From: Lotus japonicus
Lineage: Eukaryota > Streptophyta > Magnoliopsida > Fabales > Fabaceae
Assembly: GCF_012489685.1 (NCBI RefSeq)
Contig: NC_080044.1
Location: 32,977,021-33,041,020, forward strand
Reading direction: 5' to 3'
Length of the DNA stretch: 64,000 nt
Position numbers and translations under genes: made by a program. This document shows positions 1 to 10,564 of the stretch, piece by piece. The notes beneath the pieces are model-generated. The model was not told the DNA's origin and did not search any database. It saw nothing but the letters and a program-made list of their open reading frames with translations. Positions within the stretch are counted from its first letter, which is position 1. Every line of letters begins with the position of its first letter.

Positions 1-795
1 TTACTGAAAATTGCTCGAGTTGTGAAGCTTACCTCTCTCTCCAACGCTTTATATAGGCTTCACTTTCTCTCTGGAAGTTAATGCTCCTACAGTTTCTCGA
101 GGAAAAGTTTTTGGTAACTGACCCTCCTCTTTACTCCCTTGACCGGTGGTAAACGTTCTTATCTTGCATTAACTCTTCTATTTATTTCGCCTAACTCTGA
201 TTCTTGCATCGTTTTCATTTTCTTTAAACTTAGACCTTCTCTCAGGGGGAGTACCTTGTACTTCAAGCTAAGTTTTTCACACCCCAAGCTTTTTGCTTAT
301 GACAAAAAGGGGGAGTAAACCCAGTTTTTGATGTGTAAGATGTGTTAGTGTGATTTATTTTTCTTTTGGAGAATTTAAGAGTTCCACCTTTATGACCATA
401 GATGTGTCACTGGGCAAATACAAGGAATACATTTCACTTCTTCTGAAGTGATTCTAATTTGACTCTGATACCCAAGACTCTGATACCTTGTCCGTGACTC
501 TGATTACTTATGCGCTCTGATTACTCTATTTTCATCTATGTCATAAGTTTTTCACTCTGAACTCTTATATCATTTAGCTCAGAATCTAGACTTTACTAAT
601 GTTTTCATCAAGTATTATATTCAGGGGGAGCTAAGCTCAGAATCAAGCAGTGACTTGAATTCAGAATGAGCAAGATAAACTATTCACATCAGGATAAGTC
701 TTATTCTATATCTCTAAACTCTGAGTGAATTTAGTTTAATGTTTAAGAATTGTTCATCAAAAATCTTAGTTTTGTCATCATCAAAAAGGGGGAGA
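1..795 (+). mobile_element. Sirevirus (Ty1/copia) 3' internal noncoding region with multiple polypurine tracts
   Basis: No coding frame of note. Four purine runs of the form GGGGGAG occur near 246, 309, 624 and 788, and the last (AAAAAGGGGGAGA) sits directly before the LTR. Repeated polypurine tracts in a long 3' noncoding stretch are a known hallmark of Sireviruses, and the following LTR agrees. The element runs off the left window edge, so its coding part and 5' LTR are not visible. Confidence 0.75.
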
Positions 796-1988
796 TTTTA
801 AGATCAAGTTTTGATCTAGTAGTACAACTCTATGTTTTGATGATTACAAGTTAACCTTTTGATATGAACAATTGTGGTACTCTAACGTGTTTTTCTGAGT
901 GTGCTATTTACAGGCTCTGACCTCAACTCAATCTCACACAAATCAGAAGCACTGTGTTAAAGAGCGACCCAAGCAACGCTTTCGCATTCACCATGTTCAG
1001 TATGAACAGTGGAAAAGCTTCAGAAGTTCTAAAGTTATACAAACTCTGATGTGGACTCAGTCACTAGAAGTTCTGAAGATCCAGAAAGTCTGATAACCAA
1101 GAAACACTGAAGGCTCAGATATTCTGATGGTGTAGAAGACTCTGAAGATCCAGAAGCTGATTAGTGAAATTCTGATGTCCAGAAGCAAGATACTCTGAAG
1201 ACCATGTACTTCCCTCTGAGTTCAGAATCAGAAGAAACAATGGTCAGAGGATCTGGGCTTTCCCTCTGACTCTGATCAACCGGCTTCACAAGTTCCAATA
1301 TGAAGCATTCCCCTGATCAGAAGTCTCCTAGGTTTAAAGGTCAAGTCGCTATCCAAGTACAAAAGCAACTGTACCTCCCTGACGACCTACCTAACAGTCT
1401 CAGACATAGCAGAAGCTGGATTTTCCAGAACTGCCCTCCAACGGTAGCATTTCCCATGCAACGCTCAACCCTAATCCTTGGAGTATATAAAGAGACTGAA
1501 GACTGAAAGAAGCGGCTAGAAGCATTCACATACGCGCAAGACAATTTCAAATTCTTCTAAGCTTTCTTTCATCTAAAATTCATTGAGTTTACTATTAGCT
1601 TTTTAGAAGCAAATCTCTTGTAAACAATTCTTTGATAAACAGTTTGTTTAGTTCCTTTAGGAGATCAAGGTTGATCGGATCCTAGAGAAGACTAAGAGAG
1701 TGAATCTTAGTGTGAGCTAAGTCAGTGTAATTGTTAGTCACTTGTAGGTTTCAAGTGCAGTTGTAACTCTTACCTGATTAGTGGATTGCCTTCATTCTAA
1801 GAAGGAAGAAATCACCTTAACGGGTGGACTGGAGTAGCTTGAGTGATTTATCAAGTGAACCAGGATAAAATCCTTGTGTGCTTTTCTATCTCTTATCTTT
1901 AGCACTTAAGTTCTCGAAAGATTTGTCAAAATCTTTAAGGTGGAAGCTTTATACTGAAAACGTTATTCAAACCCCCCCCCCTTCCTTG
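796..1988 (+). mobile_element. Sirevirus 3' LTR (about 1.2 kb)
   Basis: The LTR begins right after the last polypurine tract and ends after a C-rich run (near 1972-1985) of the kind seen at the 3' end of Sirevirus LTRs. A TATA box (GTATATAAAG) at about 1483-1492 marks the promoter. The middle is rich in CTGAT/CAGAA-type short repeats. Both exact ends are uncertain: canonical TG...CA termini are not obvious and the partner LTR is off-window. Downstream sequence switches abruptly to a gypsy gag, so the element apparently landed in, or was later joined to, the Athila-like remnant. Confidence 0.7.
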
Positions 1989-1992
1989 TGAG

Positions 1993-3027
1993 TTGAGACC
2001 GACATTCACCAACTTGGTGAGCCAAAGCCAATATGGTGGAGGTGCTTTAGAAGATCCTCATGCTCACATGGAGAGGTTCATCCGGAAATGCAACACTTAT
2101 TGGGTGAACAATGTTCCATCGGATGCGATCCGGTTGAGTTTATTTCCATTCTCTTTGAAGGATGCAGCTGAGGAATGGCTAAATACACAACCTCAAGGGA
2201 GTATCACTACTTGGGAAGACATGGCAGAAAAGTTCACAACAAGTTTCTTCCCAAGAGCCCTTTTGAGGAAATTGAAAACAGACATCATGAATTTTGTGCA
2301 AACCGCTGAAGAGAATCTCGATGAAGCTTGGGAGCGCTACCAGAAGCTCTTGAGGAAATGCCATCAACACAATCTCACCCAAGTTGAATTGGTTGAAACG
2401 TTTTATGATGGTCTAGAATACTCTTGGAGGTTTGGCCTAGATGCGGCTTCAAGTGGGGAGTTCGATGCTCTTCCCCCACAAGCGGGGTATGACTTAATAG
2501 AAAAGATGGCAGCGAGAGCCACGAACTCTGAAAATGATCGCCAAACCCGAAGGAGTATGTTTGAAGTTGAAGCTTATGACAAGCTTTTGGCCTCCAACAA
2601 GCAACTCTCCAAACGAATGGCGGAGATTCAAACTCACATAAAGGCGACCAATTTGGTCGGTGCTAGTGTAGCCAAAGTGGAGTGTGTGACTCGTGGGGGG
2701 CCTCATGTTATTGATTTTTGTACCATGCCTAATCAAGGTTTCCGTAGTTAAAGCTCTGGACTTTCTCAACAAGTCCAAGAGCAAGTTGGTGAAAATGATG
2801 GTGGCAAGAAGAGCTTAGAGGAGCTATTGGAGAACTGCATCAATCGCATGAAGAACAACTATAAGAACCAAGAGGTGGCTATAAATAACTTGGAAAGTCA
2901 AATTGACCAGCTGGCCAAGAAAATGGCCGAGATACCTCAAGGTAAGTTTTCTCCCGATTCTTTAATTTTGTCTATACAAGAAAATTCTGCTGTTGTTACC
3001 ACTAGGAGTGGGGAGAGTGTTACATGA
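1993..3027 (+). pseudogene. Athila-like gag (broken)
   Basis: Gag packages retrotransposon RNA into cytoplasmic particles. The frame from 1993 carries a Retrotrans_gag (PF03732-type) core at about residues 30-160, with the conserved LFPFSLKDAAEEWL segment. It stops at 2752 (TAA), just after what looks like a damaged CCHC zinc knuckle (C-V-T-R-G-G-P-H...C, with Arg where the second Cys is expected). A further piece in 2827-3027 contains the NLESQIDQLAKKMAE type segment and the TTRSG ending normally found between gag and protease. No natural start is visible: the 5' end abuts the Sirevirus LTR and the first codon is not ATG. There are at least two stops, so no functional product. Confidence 0.8.
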
Positions 3028-3063
3028 GTCAAAAAAACAAGTGAGCAAAAAGATGAGGGTGTC

Positions 3064-3978
3064 ATGGAGAAGAGAGTGAGTGAACCGGTGAAAGCTAGAG
3101 TTGTGAGTACTCCTTCTCCTGAACTCAGCAAGATTCTATTCCCCAAGGCTTTGGTTAAGAAAAATTTGGATAAACAGTTTTCCAAGTTTTTGGAGGTTTT
3201 TAAGAAGCTCCACATCAATATTCCTTTTTCTGAAGCCTTGGAGAAAATGCCAATCTACGCTAAGTTCATGAAGGATATCCTAAGTAAAAGAAGGAAGTTG
3301 AGTGAGGTAGATGAAACTATCATGATGACTGAGGAGTGTAGTGCCATTTTGCAAAGAAAAATGTCTAAGAAGAGAAGTGATCTTGGGAGTTTTACTATCC
3401 CAGTGGAGATTGAGGGGTTGACTGTTGTTGAAGCATTGTGTGATTTGGAAGCAAGTTTCAACTTGATGTCGCTTAGCATGTTTAGAAGGTTGAACTTAGG
3501 AGAGGTCACCCCGACTATGCTCTCCTTACAAATGGCGGACCGATCCCTAAAAACACCATATGAGATTGTTGAGGATGTGATGGTGAAGGTGGTCAAGTAT
3601 GTGTTCCCCGTGGACTTTGTGGTGTTGGACATGGAGGAGGATGCAAATATTTCTCTCATTCTAGGCCGACCCTTCTTAGCCACTGGTAGGGCTAAGATTG
3701 ATGTTGATAAGGGTCAGCTAATTCTCCGAGTTGGTAAGGACAAGGTAAAGTTTTCGGTTTTCAATCCTACTTTGCAAACTAACCTTAATGATGATTTTGT
3801 TTGTGATATAATCAACAGCTTGTCCAGGTCTTCAGGAGAGACCCCCGAGGTAAGTGAAAAAGATGTTGAGCTTAGCCAAGCTCTCATCAAGCTTGTTAGT
3901 GAAAACAAGTATGGGGGGTCGAAAGATGAGAATTTTCAGCCCACATGGCCCGATTTATTCAAGCTAGTCACCTTGTAA
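3064..3978 (+). pseudogene. Athila-like retropepsin (PR) segment, damaged active site
   Basis: This is the aspartic protease that would mature the Gag-Pol polyprotein. An open frame of 304 codons carries the gypsy protease signature around 3415-3680: an IPVEIEG strand, then CDLEASFNLM at the active-site position, and later ILGRPFLATG, the flap-distal hallmark. In this family the active-site triplet is normally Asp-Leu-Gly-Ala; here Gly is replaced by Glu, which should abolish activity. The upstream part is a linker rich in Lys/Glu. The frame ends by running into a gag-like piece in another phase. The pol domains that should follow are missing. Confidence 0.8.
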
Positions 3979-4169
3979 AGATGGAAGGTGTGACTAGTAA
4001 TGAGCTCAAGATTAAGCTCTTCCCTCACTCCTTGAAGGGGGGAGCAAGGATTTGGTACGATGGTTTAGATGATACCCTCTCTTGGGAGGAAGTGTTCCAA
4101 AGGTTTTGTGCAAGGTTCCTACCTTGCACATGTGGAAGGAAGATTGATGGTAAGGAATTTCCTTCCTAA
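3945..4169 (+). pseudogene. Second gag-like fragment fused behind the protease
   Basis: The 74-codon frame contains KLFPHSLKGGARIWYDGL followed by LSWEEVFQRFCARFLP, the core pattern of a Retrotrans_gag domain, although a gag already lies 1.3 kb upstream. It overlaps the protease frame in another phase and runs straight into post-pol noncoding sequence. The simplest reading is a recombination or deletion joint between two related gypsy copies. No start or partner domain is present and a functional product is unlikely. Confidence 0.6.
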
Positions 4170-5503
4170 CACCAAAGGAAGGAGAGTCCACCTAGGACCA
4201 TAACTTAGGCCTGCTTGGGAGACAACCCAAGTCTTGTTTTATTTTGCTTGTTTGTTTGTTGCATTTTACAGGGAATGAAAGCCTGAATCCTGGAGTAGGA
4301 GGTGTATCTAAGGCCTTCATGGTAACTTGTAAAGGAGGTCGACTCTTTCCCTTAGTTAAGCTCATGCATTTTTGCATATTTTTCCTTTGTAGCTTTTATT
4401 TTTCTTTTGATCACACACTGTTTAGTTAGAGTCGTTTTTGGGTCTTTACTTCCCTATACTCACATGTTTTTGCCCGTAGTTATGCTTTCATACTTGTGCT
4501 GTTTTTAAAATGTTTTTGTGAATACTTGTGTTTTTTTTTTTTTTTTGGGATGAGTGATTGCATGTTTGGGGAGAGAGGAGGAGACTTCGGTCTTACGAGT
4601 GTTTCTTGAGAAAGGGGTCAGTGTGAGTCCATTAAGGGTCTATCTTTGACCCTTCACCATAAAAATTCTCTGGAGGATCCTGACTCACTTGCAATTCTTG
4701 GTTCTGCATTAATTTCACTCATAGCATGCTTTGTGATTCTTGCTTTATTCTTGAGACTTGTAGGATTTCTTGAGATTCTGAATTTGTGGGTTGAACATTA
4801 TCCTTAGTTGTCCCATTTGAGCTTTATCGGAGAATTTGTTGTAGCCAAAAGATTGGGATAGATGTTTGGTTGGAATATTGGGGAGTGATGGTCCTTGGCA
4901 TATTTGTATGGAGCTGAAAAAATTGTGAAATAGTCTCTTGCCCCAAGAAAAATGTTGTTGAAAAATAAAGGGAAAAGAACTCCTAAACAAAAGTTGGAGT
5001 GGAAAAGAAAAAAAAGAAGGAAAAAATTTAAAAGGGGGTGCAGGAGACTTGTGCTAAAAAGTTTGTTGTGAAAAGCTCCGGTGTTATTAGAAGAGGACCA
5101 CACTCAATGTGCTTTGAAGCCTAGATTTTTCTTAGGGACCAACGTTTCAACCCTTTTGAAAGTCTCTTTGAATATTCGCATGTTTGATCTTTGTTGCTAT
5201 TGAGTGAATGACATTCAGGACCTATGAACTTGCTTGTGTGCTCAGTGCACTAAATTAACATCTCATCCTAGGATTTTTAGATCTATATGCTTCCCATGAA
5301 TGGACTCTACACTCTTCTCTTTTCAAAAGATGCATGAAGTAGGTTGTTGGGTCTTTCTCTTGGAACTAGCTGTGGTTACTTTGTCCCCCATGTTTTTTAT
5401 GAAGTATTCCTTGTTGAGAGCACTTGTTTGGGAGCATTTCTTGCGCTTGAGGGCAAGCGAGTGTTGTTTACGCTCGAGGGCGAGTTGTCGTTGAGTATAG
5501 TGG
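4170..5503 (+). other. 3' noncoding region of the Athila-like element
   Basis: No convincing coding frame. It contains the post-pol GGGAGACAACCCAAG motif (near 4218), T-rich tracts, a poly-T run (about 4531-4546) and, just before the LTR, GAGGGCAAGCGAG and GAGGGCGAG near 5450-5484. Similar 'gagggcaagc' motifs are typical just upstream of Athila-type 3' LTRs. ORFs here are short and compositionally biased. Confidence 0.55.
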
Positions 5504-7423
5504 TGTGATGACCCTATTTTAGTGGTGTTTTTAGGGTCATTTCTTTGTTTGTTTTCAGTCTTTTTGTTGAGTCTCATGTAGTGTTTCATGCATTCTCATG
5601 CATTTTTATCTTTCTTTGTGTCTTTACTTTGTTTTGGTAATTTTGTAGTTTTGTAGGGACTTTTCTTGCATTTTAAGTAAGTTTAGGACTTGCATGTTTT
5701 TCCTATGTTATTTGAGGGTCTTCTTTGCCAATAGGCTCTTGGAGCTTCTGGATATTTCCTTGGCTTGGTGGTTAAGTTTTCAGGTTTGAAACTGAAGGAG
5801 AAGGAAAGTCAAGATGCTTGGAATTGAAAGAAGGCTTAAAGAGGCTTGACGAGGAGTTAAGAGGAAGATAAAAGGGCTTTCCAGCGAGCTTAGAATGTAA
5901 GGCCAAAGTTTTTCAGTTTATACCAAGTGAATAAATTCTTATTCACCAGTAGGTTTGATGCATGGCGAAGGGAAACCTGAACAAGAGTTAGTAAATGAAA
6001 TAAATGTATGAAGGAGAAAGTTCAGGAAAAGTCTGAGGTTCGTATTGAAGTCGATAAAAGTTATAGCACGATCGTTTTACGCTTAAACCTAGGTCAGAAA
6101 CCCTAGTATATAGCTAATTTTCACTTTTAGGCACGACGGAAGTTAATTCCAAAAATCTTCAGAGAAATGTTAGAACTTCTCTTTTTCCATATATCACAAT
6201 CGTTTCGAGGCGAAACTCTAGGATCTACGAACGTCCGATTCCAATCATCGGAAGTTTGCCGAAACCGAATCCCTGGTATTTCAAAACCCTAGAATTTCTC
6301 GACAATGAAGACTTTTTCTATTCAGAGCTTCAAATGAATATTCCACACGCGTACACCCATTTCTCTTGATGATTTCAATCTTTCTTCCGAAGGAAGTTTT
6401 CCATTCCGACATTCGATGCAAAAAGCAACTTATCGGGTAAAATAGTTTTATACCGACTATGCTTTAGTTGCCAAAAATACAAGGAGACCTCTTTATAGTT
6501 TTGGAACTCTTTTGCCAAAACATATCTATTAATTCATGGAGAATGAAGTCGGAAAAATCAGATTCGCGAAACTTTCATTTTCCCGCGAATTTCCAACCTT
6601 TATATATAGCAAAGAAAGGAAGAAAAACACAAATTCTCCTCCATTTTCTCTCCCAAAACCGCGGCCAAGAACAAGGAAGAAGGAAGAAGAGTTTTTCTTC
6701 ATCGTTTGCTTGATCGTCGATCAATCAGTTGCTACTTCAAGGCTTCGAGGTATAGTCGCTAATCCTTACCTCTGATCGCTTTTTCCATAGCTTTTCTGTA
6801 GAGTTTTCTGAGCGGATAGTTTATGGGTTTTTGCAAAACTATCCTGAATCTTTCATTTCTGATTCTAAACCTCTTCCTTATGCGCCCAAGATCACTTCTG
6901 CCGGGTTAGATTTTCCGTTATGTCGCCGGAATTCCGCCGGAATCAATTTGAGCCTAAAATACCCATTTTTGGAGTTTTTGGTGTAAAGCTTCAACCTTTA
7001 GGCTGAAAACTATCGCCTTAGCTTAGTGCTAGTAGGATTAGTTGTCATAAACGTCGTTGGTGACGTCCCTGCAAAATTTTATTTTTGGGATTTCAGTTTT
7101 GAAAAATCCTAAGTTAAAAATCATGACCAAAATACCCCTGCGACAGTTTTTGATCCGATAATTTTTCCGAGTTCAGAATACCCTTAGTTACGGCTTATGA
7201 AAGCATAGGAACCAAGTTTGATCGAAGAAAAATCGAGCCCCATAATTGCACAAAGTGGCCGAGCCCTATTAGGGGGGAGGAGGAAAATTTCCTTTTCCGA
7301 AAACTTGTCTTTCGCGCTAGTTTACCGTACCTTAGGGTATAGATTACTTCGAGTAACCTTAGTAAGTATCGATAGCTTAGTTTCCGATAGATTCTGATAG
7401 TATTCTGTGATTTTATTGTAAAG

Positions 7424-7501
7424 GTGCTTTTGAGGATTTTCCCGAGGACCAACACTTTGAGAGCGAGGAAGCACTAGTTGATCATTCTGGAGAACTTTCA
7501 G
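7424..7501 (+). other. 78-nt exon-like block of the LTR family, copy A
   Basis: The block is preceded by ...TTGTAAAG and followed by GTGAGG, matching 3' and 5' splice signals. With phase 2 nt + 25 codons + 1 nt it has no stop and encodes an acidic peptide (AFEDFPEDQH... style). The same block, exactly 78 nt, occurs in all five copies. Whether it is translated is unknown; the upstream candidate exon (TATA to the donor at 6750) has no ATG. Confidence 0.45.
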
Positions 7502-8139
7502 GTGAGGACTTCTCACTGAATCTCTAGTTAATGCTTAGGGTCGATGTTTCGACATTGTTTACTGTTTATGCACTGGAATTGTGTGTGATTGGAAAATGTT
7601 TTCTGAGGCTTCGGCTGACAATGTAGATGATTCATCTACTGAATGTTTTTGAGATTGTCTTACATGCTATGTGCTATGTGGGTAATCTAGGATGTGTGGT
7701 GCATGCTTTATATGCTAAGTGCTAAGTGTTTATGATGCGATTTATTGATAGATGACATGTTGTTGATTGTGATGATTTAAATATGCTCTGTACTGGAATC
7801 TGAGATTCTGAATGGTGAGAATAGCGGGCAGGTCATGCCGATTTTATTTTGAGAGTTTTGAGAAAGTTTGATAGGACGAACGAGGTTCGGGCCTTAATTT
7901 TGTTTAGTGGATCGAGACATCCTCTGAAAGCGACTTGGGATTGGGAGATCCTGAAAATGTATAAGACTTGCGATAAGACAAAATGGAATCTATTTTATAA
8001 AGAAAACTCATAAGACCTTAAATAACCTCTAAATCTTTAAGTATTGGTATAAATCTCGAAAGGAGGCTTTCGATGCAAATCATAGTTTTGGAAAAACGAG
8101 GAGTGTCGTCGGATCCAAGTGTTGAGTTTGTCGTGGTTG

Positions 8140-8262
8140 TGTTGTTGGAGCAGCGTTTGTTGTCGTGCTGTTGGAGCAGCGTTTGTTGTTGTGTTGTTGG
8201 AGCAGCGTTTGTTTGTTGTGCTGTTGGAGCAGCGTTTGTTGTTGTGCTGTTGGAGCAGCTAT
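8140..8262 (+). repeat. Five tandem 26-27 bp units in copy A
   Basis: Units of the form GTTGGAGCAGCGTTTGTTG start near 8144, 8170, 8196, 8223 and 8249. Copies B and C have single or 81-bp versions of the same GTTGGAGCAG segment. The long ORF that overlaps here (8073-8315) is only a by-product of the repeat. Confidence 0.85.
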
Positions 8263-8936
8263 GTGTTGTTGTGAAGTGTGTCTTTTGTCGCAGAATCGAC
8301 TTTACCTTAGGGTAAGCTTTTAGAGACATTAATTTAGCTAGAACACGTGGCGACGTGTCGAGTGAGATCGGAGACGTTGATTGACTAATCATCTTGCATT
8401 CATGCAACATTAATGAGGTATTAACACAGGACGTACTCTGGACCTCGTCGGTTTCCAAAATGGTCATAAGACCCGGAATGCCGTGGAAGAGCGTTTGTAG
8501 ACGTCTCTTGTAGCAGACCGAAATGGCAGACCTACGGGTTTACTGCTGATCTGGCTACCTTTGTGTGGTGTAAGAGGCACGCGGGCCGAAATGGTTCCAC
8601 CGTGGCTGGTGTTAGGACTGATCCGTTTGATGTCCATCCCTTTCCGGAATGCATGTGGTTAACTGGGTTAACCTGCATATCATTTCATGCAACATGCATA
8701 CTGACTTAGTGATGAGTGTGTTTGATACTTGTTAATTCTATTTGAGGCATGTTAACTGTGATTTATCGTCGTTTATATTCATCATGAGATATGCAACCCT
8801 AGGATGTTATCCCTAGCTAAAAGCCTAAGTGGCTATCCTATTATATGTATCTATCCTTGCTATTATTTACATAATTCCTTGGACTTGACCCTCGCGTCTT
8901 CTGTGTGTGCTTTGGCGAACAAACGCCCTTTGTCAG

Positions 8937-9098
8937 ATGTCTTTGGCGGACTAGTTCACGACGGTTCACCCTTCGGGGGAAACTAGAGTTGGGATGCTGG
9001 AACAGGAGCGCATCGCGATAGCGAGCGGAGGACGGAGGATGTACCTAGACTTAGTCGTTCTGGATTCAGATTCGGACGACGATCACGCTAGCATGTAG
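8937..9098 (+). pseudogene. LTR-resident ORF of the family, copy A (internally deleted)
   Basis: This corresponds to the conserved ORF of copies B, C and E. The first codons (Met-Ser-Leu-Ala-Asp) match, then a TAG stands where Trp of ADWF is expected. About 105 codons of the middle are missing in frame, and the tail (DLVVLDSDSDDD then HASM and stop) is kept. The ATG directly follows a CAG that could be a splice acceptor, as in the other copies. Not functional; function of the family unknown. Confidence 0.6.
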
Positions 9099-10564
9099 GA
9101 TTGAGTGTTAGTGTGAGCTCCTCGAGATGGGATTAGTGTAGGAGTAGAGTCTTAGCTCTGAACATCATTTGTTTCATTCGGGACAGGGTAGTTTCCCACC
9201 TATAGCTTTTTGTGTGGTTTCGTTACGGGAATCACAGAGAGTTGGTTGGACTTAGGAAGTCTTGTTTCAGGCCGATGGGCCAGCTTATTCTCATTTTGAG
9301 GGATAGTGTTGCGGACACTTAACCTTTTCTTTTGGTTTGTACTTTTGCCTACGGGCGCTACTCTTCTATTACCCGTCACTGGAGGTTTACTCGTGACGAG
9401 GTTGCTACTTACAGCGGGGGCTGTTTATATATTATATATTAGTTTTATTACTTTTCGCACTTGGGTTTTATTTATTTCAGTCTTGTCTTAGTTATAATCG
9501 GAAAAAAAATATATTCACGTTTTTCCGCATTAAGTTTACTTTTGGTTACTAAAGTGACGCCACCGAAATCGGGGTGTTACATAGAACACCTAGGCGTGCT
9601 CCATTGGCGCCTAGGCGCCAATTGCATTTTCCAGGATTTATGGAATTGGCGCCTAGGCATGCTCAATTGGCGCCTAGGCGCCAATTGCCTTCCAGAGGCA
9701 TGTTTTGGGCATGGAATTGGCGCTCTGAATTGGCGCCTGAGCGCCCATACTCGTGTGTTTTGTCTATAAATAAGGTTTTAGCCCATTTCTTTGGAACACT
9801 TAGTCATTTTACTCATTTTGGATCAAGTTTAGAAGCTGAGGAGAACCTTGGGGCTTGTGAGAGGCTTCCATCTTGTTATTTTTCTCAGGTTCTTTACATT
9901 TCTTGTATGGAATCCCTAGGCATCAGTGGTTAGTTTACTTTTTGCTTTGGGTTTAAGTGATTCTATGAAACTCTAGTTATAATTCCTATCTCTATGCCTT
10001 TGCTCTTGATTCTACCTTGAATTTCAATTCCATTTGCATGCTTAGCTTGAATGTACAACTTGCTATAGACTAAACTATAATCATATCGGAAGATTGTTGA
10101 AGTTTGTGGACATGAATTGAGGTTAACCCTTCTGTGCTTGCTACTAATAATAGAGGAAGGGTAGGGTTTTGTTGGCCTGAACATAAAGAACTTAGAGCCT
10201 CAAATGCATGATTAGGTACACAAGGAATTGGGCCTAACTTTCAGTTTGAGGGAATTGCTTGTATGAGGCATCAACAAGTAGTTAACTAGGCTAGAACAAC
10301 AAGGAACGAATCAAGGTTTCACATGCATAAGATAGGTAGACTTGAATGGATTAGATGATCGATAACCCAAGGCATTTTCATCAATTGTTATTTTCAACAT
10401 TTTCAATATTGCTCTTTTGCAAATCTTTTGTCACAACAACCAAACCAAACAATTGAATCTTTTATTTCTTTCGAAACTTACAAACATTGCGCTTAAACCC
10501 ACGACTCTCACTCACAATCCCTGTGGATTCGATATTAAAACCCGGAGATATCTGTACACTTGCA

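Larger units (their letters stand above)
5896..9581 (+). mobile_element. Solo LTR copy A of the ~4-kb LTR family (TSD TAGAA)
   Basis: It starts TGTAAGGCC and ends GGTGTTACA. The 5 bp on each side are TAGAA (5891-5895 and 9582-9586), so this is one insertion of 3,686 bp into the Athila LTR. There is no gag, RT or integrase, as expected of a solo LTR left by LTR-LTR recombination. A TATA box lies at 6600-6608 with E2F-like TTTCCCGCG at 6578-6586 upstream. The family termini (TGTAAGACC/GGTGTTACA) resemble Tekay/Del-type chromoviruses with long LTRs, but no internal domain is available to prove the clade. This copy is shorter than the others, partly through a deletion in its ORF. Confidence 0.9.
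1989..10564 (+). mobile_element. Athila-like Ty3/gypsy remnant (gag-PR, 3' noncoding region, 3' LTR)
   Basis: In order, this holds broken gag, a protease-like segment, a short second gag-like piece, a 1.3-kb noncoding tract, and a 3' LTR interrupted by solo LTR A. Reverse transcriptase, RNase H and integrase are absent: the protease region passes within about 250 bp into post-pol sequence, including GGGAGACAACCCAAG near 4218. I know such a motif from the post-pol region of Athila/Tat-type elements. The 5' LTR is missing. The lineage call rests on gag/PR character. Confidence 0.7.
5504..10564 (+). mobile_element. Athila-like 3' LTR, interrupted by solo LTR A
   Basis: The LTR begins TGTGATGACCC and, ignoring solo LTR A at 5896-9581 and one copy of its TAGAA TSD, continues 9587-10564, about 1.37 kb in all. 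The right half holds inverted-repeat-rich blocks of the motif TTGGCGCCTAGGCGCCAA (9600-9740), a TATA box (CTATAAATAAG, near 9764), and an LTR tail of the kind 'ccctgtggattcgat...gtacacttgca'. The 3' boundary is placed where the following - strand aORF becomes recognisable. Confidence 0.65.

Noticed and set aside
1300..1550. ORFs on both strands in the Sirevirus LTR
   Set aside because: Overlap the TATA region of the LTR, have no domain, and are short.
6468..6775. ORFs over the promoter of LTR copy A (also 51080-51328 in copy C)
   Set aside because: They span the TATA box and begin upstream of the likely transcription start; present only because A and C are near-identical.
8285..8312. 18-nt micro-exon (CAG|AATCGACTTTACCTTAGG|GTAAG) shared by copies A, B and C
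   Set aside because: Splice-like borders are conserved in A and C (B has GTATG), but joining it to the 78-nt block gives an immediate stop and D/E lack it; too weak to list as a feature.
8073..8315. 80-codon Cys/Val-rich ORF in copy A
   Set aside because: Produced entirely by the 26-bp tandem repeat; not present in the other LTR copies.
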